A stretch of DNA of 64,000 nucleotides from positions 154,879 to 218,878 of the forward strand of contig KN832570.1 of NCBI GenBank assembly GCA_000827205.1, written 5' to 3'. Below the pieces are notes generated by a model, which was not told the origin of the DNA, made no database searches, and saw only the letters and a program-made list of their open reading frames with translations. The position numbers and the translations under genes are program-made. Origin of the DNA: Plicaturopsis crispa FD-325 SS-3 (lineage: Eukaryota > Basidiomycota > Agaricomycetes > Amylocorticiales > Amylocorticiaceae). Position 1 is the first letter of the stretch; each line of letters starts with the position of its first letter. This document shows positions 21,357 to 30,441 of this stretch, piece after piece.

Positions 21357-23743
21357 TCACAGGCTGGACGTGACCTCGACGTTCACAGCAAGCACTGACC
21401 CCTTGTCGTCCTGCTTCTCCGAAGGCTCCTGGAACACACTGTCCTGCGCATGGACACCATGCCCAATATTGGCGATGGGTCCTGTGAACCAGTACACCCC
21501 TCCGTACAACGGAAAGTAGAAGTAGACAACGGAGAGGGTGATCACTCCACCGAGCACCACGACGGTCCAGTTCATGTCTGGCGCAGAGGGGTTGGGGGAC
21601 GTCGGAAAGAGGAACACGACGGTCGTGAATATCATCCATGCTACAGCGATGACCGCGACTATCGGACTCTACAAAGCCATTAGACATCAAGTCTCGGAGA
21701 TATTGGATTGAAGAGACGCACAAATATTCCGAGGGTGAACGGCCCTGGGCGAAATTCCTTGCCACCCAAAAAGCGTGCCGAAATGGCAATCGAGTACGAG
21801 ATAAATTGAGCGGTCACGGCGAGAGAAAACACCGCCCCGATCGCGCTGGGGCCCGCAAAGGACAGTAGGCCAAGGAGGAGCGCGTTGAAGACGGTGAACC
21901 AAACAGAGTTCACAGGTGCGCCGGTGCGGGCGCTGACTCGGTATAGTACGTCAGAGAAAGGTAGGCCCCCGTCGCGGGAGAACGCCTCATGGGCAGTCAG
22001 TATTTTCTGATGCACGATGAGTGGAGATGGAGAAAGGGGGCCTCACAAATGACTGGCGAGAAGCGGCCGTCAACTACGTGGCACAGAGTCAATTATCGGG
22101 TCTGTTGAAAAAGAGCAAATAATTCGCACGATGCTTGTGCCCATCATGAATCTGGACGGTGTCCGTGAATACAGAACCTCACAATAAAACAAGAAAACGC
22201 ACTGGATGATGACAACGAATGCCCAGATCGTAAGCGTGCCTCTTTGGCCAAAAACGTTGAACAATATCTAACATGTCGTAGACCGCAATGAGCGGGATAC
22301 AAATACAGGAGTGAACGGATCACTCACCGATGCCATAGGCTGGCCGATCGGACTGTCGATGATACTTTCGAGATCAGTGCCCATCGAAAATGCCAGCGCG
22401 ACGTTGATCGCTGCAGACCCGAATGAGCTGTTGAGCACTCGCACGACTAGAGCGAAAAGACATGTTACCCCATCCTAAGACACTACCCGATGTGGTGGAG
22501 TATATGATCGCCCACGGAACTGCGACGCTCGCGTTTGTCGCCTCTTCACTGATATGTACGCTCGCGTCAAAGCCACCTGTGATTGGTGGTGCCCCGTTGC
22601 GTGTTTGTGTTGAACGCTGAGTATTAGGGCTTACAATGGTACTCACCTATTGTCCACAATGGGGCCAGAAAGCTCAAGATAAAAGCATAGCCGTTTGGCC
22701 ATCCGTCAACTGGACATTACGATATAGTCAGCTGGAATGGGATGCGACATCACAGTGTATCACTACATCACCTACCATTTTCGAAGCTGCCAAATGCATA
22801 TTTAGCGCTATTTCGAAACTCGTGAGGCGTTGCGGAAGGAAGGCCGATGATTATCACAAGGCATAACCTGGATGCTCAGGCCTCAGTGAGTAGAATGACC
22901 GATTACACAGTTCATCGCACATACAGCACATTGAGCACGACGTATACCGTCTGCAGCCTGGCGATGACCTTCGGCGCGAGGCTGCATATGCTTCCGTGGC
23001 AGACCAAGAGCGCAACATACACGCCACTGCCCACGACGAATTTAGTTGGAGAAGGTGTGTATGTTGAAAGGGTGTCGGCACACTCACAACGTCTGGGCGG
23101 TCGTAGGCGCGAAGGACAACCCCGAGCCGATGCTCACGGCCGCCATAATTTGCACGGCGCACCCCCAGTCCACGGAAGCCACGGCCGACAAGTTCCCGAT
23201 CGTGTTTGAATCTACGCCATGAATCCCGCAAGTCAGCACCAGCCACACGACTCACGAGGGGGTGGGCCTACTGACAACCAACAATCCACGCAAGCAGCGT
23301 GCGCCATCTGGGCGACGAGAACATGAACGTCCAGTAGTAAAGCCCTCCCGACGTCGGCGCCGCAGAGCCAAGCTCGGCCATCGCCAACGCGATAAATGTT
23401 AGAAAGAATGCGCAAGTTGCCCACTAGATGCGCAAATCGCGCGTGAGTCAAACAGCATGCTGGACAGGGGATGATGGTTCAACGGGTGCTTACACCCCAG
23501 ACCATAGCCACGGCTCCGCCATTAGGAATCGCGTAGACGAGCACCGATCTAAAAACATATGCCGTTTGAGCGTAATGAAACGGGAAAGTAGAGATGAGAT
23601 GTGCACGCACGCGACAGAGGGAAAAGGCCAATAATGCTGAACCCGACGCCGAAGACCTCGAAAGGCGTGAAGGACCGTTTGAACTCTTGCCTATACCCGA
23701 GCCCCGCGAGGAGGGCCTCGTCATTGCGCTTCACCGTCTCCAT
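21357..23743 (-). CDS. Amino-acid permease, APC superfamily (Uga4/GABA-permease type)
   Basis: Plasma- or vacuolar-membrane carrier of about 500 residues, split by many introns. It starts METVKRNDEALLAGLGYRQE, FKRSFTPFEVFGVGFSIIGL, then YAIPNGGAVAMVWGW. ELGSAAPTSGGLYYWTFMFS is the signature of fungal choline/GABA/amino-acid permeases, and FSRDGGLPFSDVLYRVSART, FAGPSAIGAVFSLAVTAQFI and FRPGPFTLG follow in the expected order. The last helices (VAWMIFTTVVFLFPTSPNP) and a tail ending NVEVTSSL close the protein. The splice near 22090-22110 is uncertain: the segment after FMMGTSI is less conserved than usual. An additional short 5' exon cannot be excluded. The substrate (GABA, choline or another amine) cannot be read from sequence. 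Confidence 0.85.
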
Positions 23744-24079
23744 AAGACTGTAAGAGGGTCTCCGGCGAGGAGGGAGAGGTCAGTAATCTACGGGAGCGAA
23801 AGATAAGGGAGTCCTCGATGCCTAAGAGCAAACTTCGAGCGCCCAAAGGCTTCTGCCTGAGAAGGCCGTGGACAAAAATGGGTGCAATTCTGACCGTATC
23901 GTGTACAATCCGATGGGACCGTGGTTCCAAGGCCTCTTTCCGGAGATCGTAGTAGGCAGCATAGTATCCCGGAAAAGATACGACTACAGTCGTGAAATAA
24001 CGGAAAGATATCCGCCACCTAAAGTATCAACGTTCACAATCAGCTCATGCTTGTGCACAACCACTCCCAACATACCGCT
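23744..24079. other. Short intergenic region
   Basis: Promoter of the permease and 3' flank of the O-fucosyltransferase-like gene. No feature seen. Confidence 0.5.
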
Positions 24080-25708
24080 TCACCCCCGTAGCACAATATC
24101 CCATCCATGATACCTCCTCCACAGCACATCCTCCACAAACCTACTAAACGTGCTCCCATCCGTGCCCACCACCCTCGCCGCCCTCCCCACCACCATCGCG
24201 TCCAGAAACGGCTCCAAGAATCCCCGCATCGGCGCGCCGTCCCACGCGTTCTGCACGCGCCCCAGCGAGGCCGTCTGCGCGCGGAAGTCGGACAGGAAGT
24301 ACGTGCAGGGGAAGGTGCGGAGGAAGCGCGCGAGGACGGGGGTGGAGAGCGGGTCGGGGGCGTCGGTGGAGATGTAGAGCGCGTTGTTGAGAGGTAGGAG
24401 GTGCGGGAGGGTGTGCAGTGAGCCGCGGCAGTGGCGTTGGGAGAGGGGCCGGTCGGGCAGAGGCGGCAGGGGCGGGTGAGGCGTCCGGGCTGCTGCTAGA
24501 TCGGGTGCGATATGCGGTTCGCGAACTTCGTCGCCGGGTAGATCAAGACCTAGGCTTCGTTCCAGAGCTAGCGCGTCGGCGGCTTGAATCTTGAACACTT
24601 GCGAGACCAGTTTCCACCAGATGAGGCGCGTGTTTTTCTCGCCGTCCGCTTGAAAGTGACCGTCCCCGACGCGAATGTGAGCACCGAGGTACGCGCCGCC
24701 GAGGGCTTCGTGAATTGCATCTGCCGGTCCGCTGAGAGCCTCGTTGGAAAACGCCATCGATCCACGTATTTCGCGCCGGATGTTGATGTTGTCGGGATCG
24801 CGGAGTCGTAGTCGTGAAGAGCCAAAGAGGGTCCCAATCTGGAGGAGGCGCGCATCCGAGAGCGCGAGCGTGGGTATATCTATCGATTCAAGGTATCGTA
24901 TGTTTGAGGTCTTCGAATCGTCTGCAGCAGTATCAAGAAAGCGGTAGTCGTACGGGCCAGAGTCTTCGAGCTTCAATATATCTTTGCTGCCGATGTGAAG
25001 GCGGTCACGAATCCAAGCATCAGTCATGTTCCAGCGTTCGATCAAGTTTTGCTGGGTCTTGATTTCAGTCAGGTCTGCGAGCCAGTGCCACGGGACGTGC
25101 GTGTAGTCAAAGTAGTCTTCGCATTCCGGCGGCAAGAACAGGTGCGCAGGCACGCGCGCGCAGTGTCGGAGCCCCTCTTTACCAGATCGCACGAGAAACT
25201 GCAAGAGCCGGTCGTATTTCACATAGCGCAGGGGTTTGCGCCCCAGGCGGACCGGGGGCACGAGCAAGGTGCGATTTAACAGGCGGGAAAATACAAGGGC
25301 ATTTTCGAACGCGATGCGCTGGTTATGGAACCCGCTGTGCGGCAGGTACGAGAGGAACCTGTCGCCCGCGCCGGGCGCGAATCGGTCCAGCAGCGCGCCG
25401 TCAGGGTCGTACGGCAGGACTTGGAGTGGGTGGTCAGCTTGCGCAATATGATGGGGGATAGTTGCGGCGCGAGTGTCCCACCTCGTCGAGTATAAGTAGT
25501 ATGCCACGCCGAAGCAGGTGAGCGTGGCGGATGTGAGGAGCACGATGAGCATGGCCAGGTGGCGCCGGTTGGTGGCTAGGACATCGACGCGGGCTTTGCT
25601 GTTGAGCAGGGATGTTGCCCGTGGACGCGGCGGCGCGCGCATGCGGTATGCGCCTTTTTCCAACGTCACGGACGGAGAGTACATGGCTGCTTGTCTGGCG
25701 GTAGACAT
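24080..25708 (-). CDS. O-fucosyltransferase-like protein (type II membrane)
   Basis: Intronless, 542 residues. A single membrane segment at about residues 50-70 (AMLIVLLTSATLTCFGVAYY) with a short cytoplasmic tail predicts a Golgi or ER type II enzyme. The lumenal part has the donor-side signature PHSGFHNQRIAFENALVF followed by LLNRTLLVPP, and later YLGAHIRVGDGHF, the HxRxxD-type motif that contacts GDP-fucose in this superfamily, then ALYISTDAPDPLS and TYFLSDF. Similar fungal proteins are annotated as GDP-fucose O-fucosyltransferase-like; acceptor and activity are unproven. A decayed inverted copy of about residues 270-440 lies at 28526-29000. The start at 25708 is the first ATG; residues 9 and 23 are alternatives. 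Confidence 0.85.
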   Translation of the reverse strand: MSTARQAAMYSPSVTLEKGAYRMRAPPRPRATSLLNSKARVDVLATNRRHLAMLIVLLTSATLTCFGVAYYLYSTRWDTRAATIPHHIAQADHPLQVLPYDPDGALLDRFAPGAGDRFLSYLPHSGFHNQRIAFENALVFSRLLNRTLLVPPVRLGRKPLRYVKYDRLLQFLVRSGKEGLRHCARVPAHLFLPPECEDYFDYTHVPWHWLADLTEIKTQQNLIERWNMTDAWIRDRLHIGSKDILKLEDSGPYDYRFLDTAADDSKTSNIRYLESIDIPTLALSDARLLQIGTLFGSSRLRLRDPDNINIRREIRGSMAFSNEALSGPADAIHEALGGAYLGAHIRVGDGHFQADGEKNTRLIWWKLVSQVFKIQAADALALERSLGLDLPGDEVREPHIAPDLAAARTPHPPLPPLPDRPLSQRHCRGSLHTLPHLLPLNNALYISTDAPDPLSTPVLARFLRTFPCTYFLSDFRAQTASLGRVQNAWDGAPMRGFLEPFLDAMVVGRAARVVGTDGSTFSRFVEDVLWRRYHGWDIVLRG

Positions 25709-26041
25709 GGCTAATAACCGGCTAAAGCTGGCACGCGCATGAAGTCAACTGGCGAAGGGTACGAGCGGGAATGCGCACCTGTTCCGTACCCCGCTCGTAT
25801 CTCTATTGCAAATTCCTCTACGCCTACTTCTCTTCAAGTCTCCTTAAGGCTTCCCAAACCGCAGCGACGAGGGGGGACAGAGGATCGTAGAAAGGGCTGC
25901 AAAAACAGAAACGAAGAGGACGACAAAGTTCAATTTACGATGACGATCGGAAGGCCATCGGACTTCGGAACGACCAAAAAATCTCGCCGCATCTCTGCTC
26001 GTCGCTATCACCCTTAGCTCTCTACTCTACAAAACACCGCC
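25709..26041. promoter_or_regulatory. Divergent promoter region
   Basis: About 330 bp shared by the O-fucosyltransferase-like gene (minus) and eIF3g (plus). A pyrimidine-rich stretch precedes the eIF3g start. No specific binding site is claimed. Confidence 0.5.
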
Positions 26042-27179
26042 ATGCCTGCACCAACGTACGTTCTCGAGCCTTCTCTCACTAACGGAATCGCTCACAAAAG
26101 GACCGCATCTCCAGAATACCGAAAACATCCTGGGCCGACGACGTAGACGAGCAGGGTAAGATAGATCTCGAGTCCTGATGATACGCAAAGGCTCATCGTA
26201 GTACAATCCAGAACTACCCAAGGGCGAGGATTTCACAGACGCAAACGGGATCCGAACGACAGTTGAATACTCCGTCAACGATGAAGGGAAGAAAGTCAAA
26301 GTGCGTCCCCACATTTTTCATCTACAAACTGGCAATTTTGACCCCCCCTCCCACCCACCCACCTAGATCACCCGGCGCATAAAACGCGTCCTCCAAAAAT
26401 CCGTCGTCGACCACGCCTCCGCCGAGCGCAAAAAATGGGCCAAGTTCGGGCAGGAGAAGGGCAACAAGCCCGGGCCCGACCGCGCCACCACCACCGTCGG
26501 CGAGAACGTCCAGCTCAAGCTCAGCGCGGGCAACAAGTCCACCGAGCCCGAGCCCACGCCCGAGTCGAGCGTCAAGACAGAGCTCGCGCGCGCAGGCGCG
26601 GGCAAGGTCGTCTGCCGCCTCTGCAAGGGAGACCATTTTACGGCAAAGTGCCCGTATAAGGAGTCGCTGGCGGGGCTTGAGGCGGATGCGCCTGGTGCTG
26701 GCCCCGGGGACGACGATGCTCCACTAGGGGGAAGTGGCGGTGGCGGAGGGGATGGTGGAGGAGGGGCGGGAGGGAAGTACGTCCCGCCATCGATGCGCGG
26801 TGCGGGTCGCGGGCCGGGCGAGGCGATGGGCCGCCCCGGCGGCTCGCGCGACGACCTCCCCACGTTGCGGGTGACGAACATCTCGGAGGACACGCAGGAG
26901 AACGACCTGCGGGACCTGTTCGGGCCGTTCGGGCGCGTGGCGCGGGTGTATGTGGGGCGCGATAGGGAGACGGGCGCGGGGAAGGGGTTTGCGTTTGTGA
27001 GCTTTGAGGAGAAGGCGATGGCGCAGAAGGCGATGGAGAAGGTGCATGGAAGGGGGTATGATAACCTCATTTTGAGTGTGCAGTGGTCACGTAAGTTTTT
27101 TCGATGGCTTTGCTGCGGTGATTCGTGCGGTGGGCTTATTGTGCTTGTGTTTATAGAACCCCGACCGGAGCAGAAGTGA
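26042..27179 (+). CDS. TIF35: Translation initiation factor eIF3 subunit g
   Basis: RNA-binding subunit of eIF3, which supports scanning and reinitiation on the 40S ribosome. Five exons join in frame: MPAPT | IPKTSWADDVDEQ | ELPKGEDFTDANGIRTTVEY ... KKVK | ITRRIKRVLQKSVVDHASA ... | QPRPEQK. The N-terminal eIF3g domain includes WAKFGQEKGNKPGPD and a CCHC-type knuckle (VCRLCKGDHFTAKCPYKE). A Gly-rich linker with KYVPPSMR precedes the RRM at the C-terminus: TLRVTNISEDTQENDLRDLF (RNP2), then GKGFAFVSFEEKAMA (RNP1) and LILSVQWS. Introns are 59 nt (26056-26114) and similar. Length about 300 residues, normal for fungi. The gene is convergent with the Cys-rich gene at 27411. Identification is secure. 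Confidence 0.95.
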
Positions 27180-27410
27180 GGGGGTGCTTTGGACGTCTGG
27201 ATTTCGGTATTGCTGTGTTCTATGCTTGTATCACAATATGCTACCCCTTTTTCGCGACCGACCTCGTTTCACCGCAGACGTCGTTTCTTATTCCCTCAGA
27301 TGCTTCATCCTCGTGCAGACACAGGTGCGACAAGAAAGTGGTACATCGTATACATAATTACATCGGTGGTCGTACATCACGATTTCCTTCCCCCATTGCG
27401 CACTTAAGAC

Positions 27411-28005
27411 TTATTTCTTCCCAGCCTTCTTCGCAGCAGTCCTCGCTCGCGTGATCTGTTTCTTCCACCCGTAGCACTGCGTGCACCCTGCGCATCATCA
27501 TCAGCCCCCAATTCACTCGAGCAATACGTTGGCCTACATACCGGTGAGTGCGTGCTTCTTGCACTGGTCTGCGTCATACGGTTGATTCATGTCAGTTCCA
27601 CAGATTACAGGGGAGATGCGAGGGGAAAATCGTACAGTTCCCGTCCTTGTTGATGATCGCAGCAGGCGCCTCCAGGCCCTCTCGGTTTATAGGGTCGAAC
27701 TACTCAATACCGTCATCAGCTACCCATCTCATCCCCACTCGCACGACCGCGATGGAGAGGACCCCACGTACCCCGAAGAAAGCGTCATTCTCCTCCCGGC
27801 CGTCGAATGAGCATAGATCGCACTAGCGCCTCGTGGTCAGCCATCTACACACGGCGACAAACGGGGGAAGAAAGATGGGGGGAGAAGGGGGGGAGGGGAG
27901 GGGAGGGGAGGGGGGGGGACGTACGACCTCCTTGAAGTGCTCGCAGAAGAGCGCATCGTTGATCTCGATGGTGGTGGGTGTGGTGGCGGGCGCGGGTTCA
28001 GCCAT
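27411..28005 (-). CDS. Small Cys-rich, probably zinc-binding protein
   Basis: Five short exons give a product of about 105 residues that no single open frame shows. Order: MAEPAPATTPTTIEINDALF, CEHFKEV | CDLCSFDGREENDAFFG | FDPINREGLEAPAAIINKDG, NCTIFPSHLPY | QCKKHALTG | CTQCYGWKKQITRARTAAKK, AGKK. The seven cysteines (C-x6-C-x2-C ... C ... C ... C-x2-C) with conserved His suggest zinc binding, MYND-like in spacing, though I do not recognise the family. The Lys-rich tail could bind nucleic acid. One intron is only about 40 nt (GTAATC...GCAG). Another carries a very C-rich tract right after its donor. It is tail to tail with eIF3g. The consistency of the splice frames supports the model. Confidence 0.65.
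27860..27925. repeat. G-rich (GGGGA)n tract inside an intron
   Basis: The plus strand has repeated runs of four to nine G separated by A. It falls in the first intron of the Cys-rich gene, so the transcript there is C-rich. The plus strand could form G-quadruplexes; this is inference from composition. Confidence 0.6.
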
Positions 28006-28525
28006 GCTCACGGGTAGGTAGAGGTAGGTGGGTGCTTTGGGAAATGTAACGTTGAGGAATGGCAATATACCACTCGATCGTTCGTGGGGGGACTCGGATG
28101 GCGGTTGGGAACAAGACGTCCAGACCCGGTGCAGTTTATATAATTTTGCGTGGGTCGGCGCAAAGGTGTTGACATTGCGGGAGTGGCCATGGGATGGTCC
28201 TTCGTTTCGAGATCATGTGCCCTTTTGGTTCACGGTGGCAGGTGCACCGACGGCGACTCTAGCCTGTGGTCTATGTATCCGAGTTCCGATAAAGGTGTGT
28301 TGTCGAGCCCTCGGCGTTGTGTCTCGACTTTGACTTTGAGGAGGATGCGATTGACGGAGGTCGTTCAGCGTGGGTCCGAGGGATGTTGTGCACATTTGGA
28401 GGGTCTAATATCTGAGGTGTGTATTAGTGAGTTCCCACCCTTGTGGTTAATGGCATACTTCAGCTCACCAATTTCACATAGCCACGCTACCACCAACAGT
28501 GTTTTACGACCAATCCATAAGACCA
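28006..28525. other. Promoter flank of Cys-rich gene
   Basis: No gene found. An in-frame run from 28150 carries no known domain. The segment ends where the decayed O-fucosyltransferase fragment begins. Confidence 0.45.
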
Positions 28526-29000
28526 CGATACCTCGAATCGATAGACTGTCATATCCACGCTCACGCTCTCGGATGCGCGCCTCCTCCTCCAGATCGGGAC
28601 CCTCTTTGGCTCTTCACCCGCGACCCCGATAACGTTAACGCCAACATCCGGCGCGAAATACGCGTACGTGGATCGATGGCATTTTCTAACGACGGGACCG
28701 GCAGATGCGATCTAACGAGGACCAAAGATGTGATCCACGAAGCGCCTACCTCGGTGCTCACGGCGAGAAAAACACGCGCCTCATCTTGTCTCGCAAGTAC
28801 TAGTGCTACAAAGTCAAACCGCCGACTCGGACGCGCTAGCTCTGGAACGAAGTCTAGGTCTGGATCTACCGGACGACGAAGGATGTACTGGACGACGAAG
28901 CCCTTGAACCGCACATCGCACCCGACCTAGTAGCAGCGCGGACGGCTGGCGGGCACTGTACACCATGTTTCTTGCGAATACGGAGCGCGTTGTAGTCAAG
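28526..29000 (+). pseudogene. Inverted, decayed fragment of the O-fucosyltransferase-like gene
   Basis: Blocks matching the intact gene at 24080-25708 appear in order but in changing frames: RYLESID; LTLSDARLLLQIGTLFGSS (parent TLALSDARLLQIGTLFGSS); RDPDNVNANIRREIR and GSMAFSND (parent RDPDNINIRREIRGSMAFSN); DALALERSLGLDLPDDE (parent DALALERSLGLDLPGDE); EPHIAPDLVAARTAG. Small insertions, frameshifts and stops separate the blocks. It covers roughly parent residues 270-440, lacks both ends and lies in opposite orientation about 3 kb away. It cannot make a working enzyme. The right end merges with the ~435-bp tandem repeat. Confidence 0.85.
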
Positions 29001-30005
29001 CGTGCTTTCCGAGAGTGCATGGTAGGGTAAGGTGCGGATAGATCCTTGTGCTCTGGTACCAACGCCTTCTCATATCACATATATAGGGCTCTCTCTAAGT
29101 ATGTATCTTTTCGAAGCACAAAGACGTGCAGTGCTATTCGGATATGCTCTGGGCACTGCTCCTCCAAAACACGGAATCTTGCGACTCGGAGCCGTACTTA
29201 TCTTGCGTCTTTGTCCCCCTCTCTCGGAGTATCAGTATTCTGCGATTGACGGATGACTTTGAGCGTGGGTCTCGAGGACGCGGGAGCTTATGATTTGTGA
29301 GATATATGTAAACCAGTATTTCTTCGTGATAAGACTGCTAACCCATTTCTTATCCATGCAGCCCGATGCAATAAGACCAGCGAGCACTGTATACCGGGTC
29401 TCTTGCGGGTACGAAGCGTGTTGTGGCCAAGTGTCTTTTCGAAAGTACATGCCAGGATAAGTTTGAAGTTAGGTGCGTAAGTATTCTGACGCTTTGGTAC
29501 CGACATCTTCTTGTGCCACATATATAGGGCCGTCTTTAAGTATCTTTCTGAAGCACAGACGTACAGGGCTTTTTGGCTACTTTTCGGGCGCTGCCTGAGA
29601 CTGCAACTCCTCCAAAACATGGACTCTCGGGTCTCGGAGCCTTGGCTATCTTGCGTCTTCGCCCCCCTCTCTCGGAGTATCAGTATCCTGCGATTGACGA
29701 AGGACTTGCAGCGTGAGTCTCGGAGTTGGGAGCCTATGGTTTGTGAGATATACCTGTATTTCTTCGTGCTAAGACTGCTAACCGATTTCTTATCCACGCA
29801 GCCCGATGCAATAAGACTAGCGAGCACTGTACACTCTGTTGCTTGCGGATACGGAACGTGTCGTAGCCAAGTGTCCTTCTAAGCCCAAAAACGTGCTGTG
29901 CTATTCGGATATGCTTTGTGCGCTGCTCCTCCAAAACGCGAAATCCTGGGTCACGGAGCCTTGGCTATCTTGTGTCTTTGTTCCCCTCTCGGAGTGTCGT
30001 GTGCT
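28953..30005. repeat. ~435-bp tandem repeat, two full copies and a truncated third
   Basis: The anchor GCACTGTA/T recurs at 28953, 29384 and 29824, spacings 431 and 440 bp. Each full copy contains, in order, TATATAGGG, AAGCACA, CTCCTCCAAAAC, CTCTCGGAGTATCAGTAT, a GTGAGT or similar donor-like site, GACTGCTAAC, and TTATCCA(C/T)GCAG followed by CCCGATGCAATAAGA. The third copy has an internal deletion and stops near 30005. Copies differ by scattered changes. The first copy starts inside the decayed O-fucosyltransferase fragment, so that fragment's end was amplified with the unit. Confidence 0.85.
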
Positions 30006-30357
30006 ACCTTGCTCTCCCCTGGCTCTATCTTTGGTCTGGAACCGAATATCTCTAGAGGCAGCCCCTTGTATGCTCTCGTCTCGTGCTATCACGACTCTGC
30101 TTCCAATCTTCCGACCTTTCCACTTGTTCCATTTGACTTTGCGCGATTCCACGGACGCCACACCAGGCCACGGCTCCCGGACTCGGTGTCTACTGCGCGC
30201 CAGCCAGCTCCATCTGATGCCGGTGCACACACAGTCTAATCTAAGCTTATGTTGTGCCTCAGCCAAAGTGACGCGATGGGAAAGAATACGATCACGTGCT
30301 CGCCGTATGCGCTCATGTTGCAATGCTTCGCGCCGGCGCGAGATCGGGAGCGGTATG

Positions 30358-30364
30358 TATATAA
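30358..30364 (+). promoter_or_regulatory. Candidate TATA box of aspartic protease gene
   Basis: TATATAA lies 78-84 bp before the ATG at 30442, a plausible distance for a fungal core promoter. Confidence 0.45.
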
Positions 30365-30441
30365 GTACTGGGAGCTTGGAGACCGTCGACGTCCGTATCG
30401 TTCTTTCTTTCTTCCCACTTCCATCTTCACTGTTAACGAAT

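Noticed and set aside
26600-27070. Minus-strand Pro-rich frame opposite eIF3g
   Set aside because: Shadow of the Gly-rich linker and RRM coding sequence.
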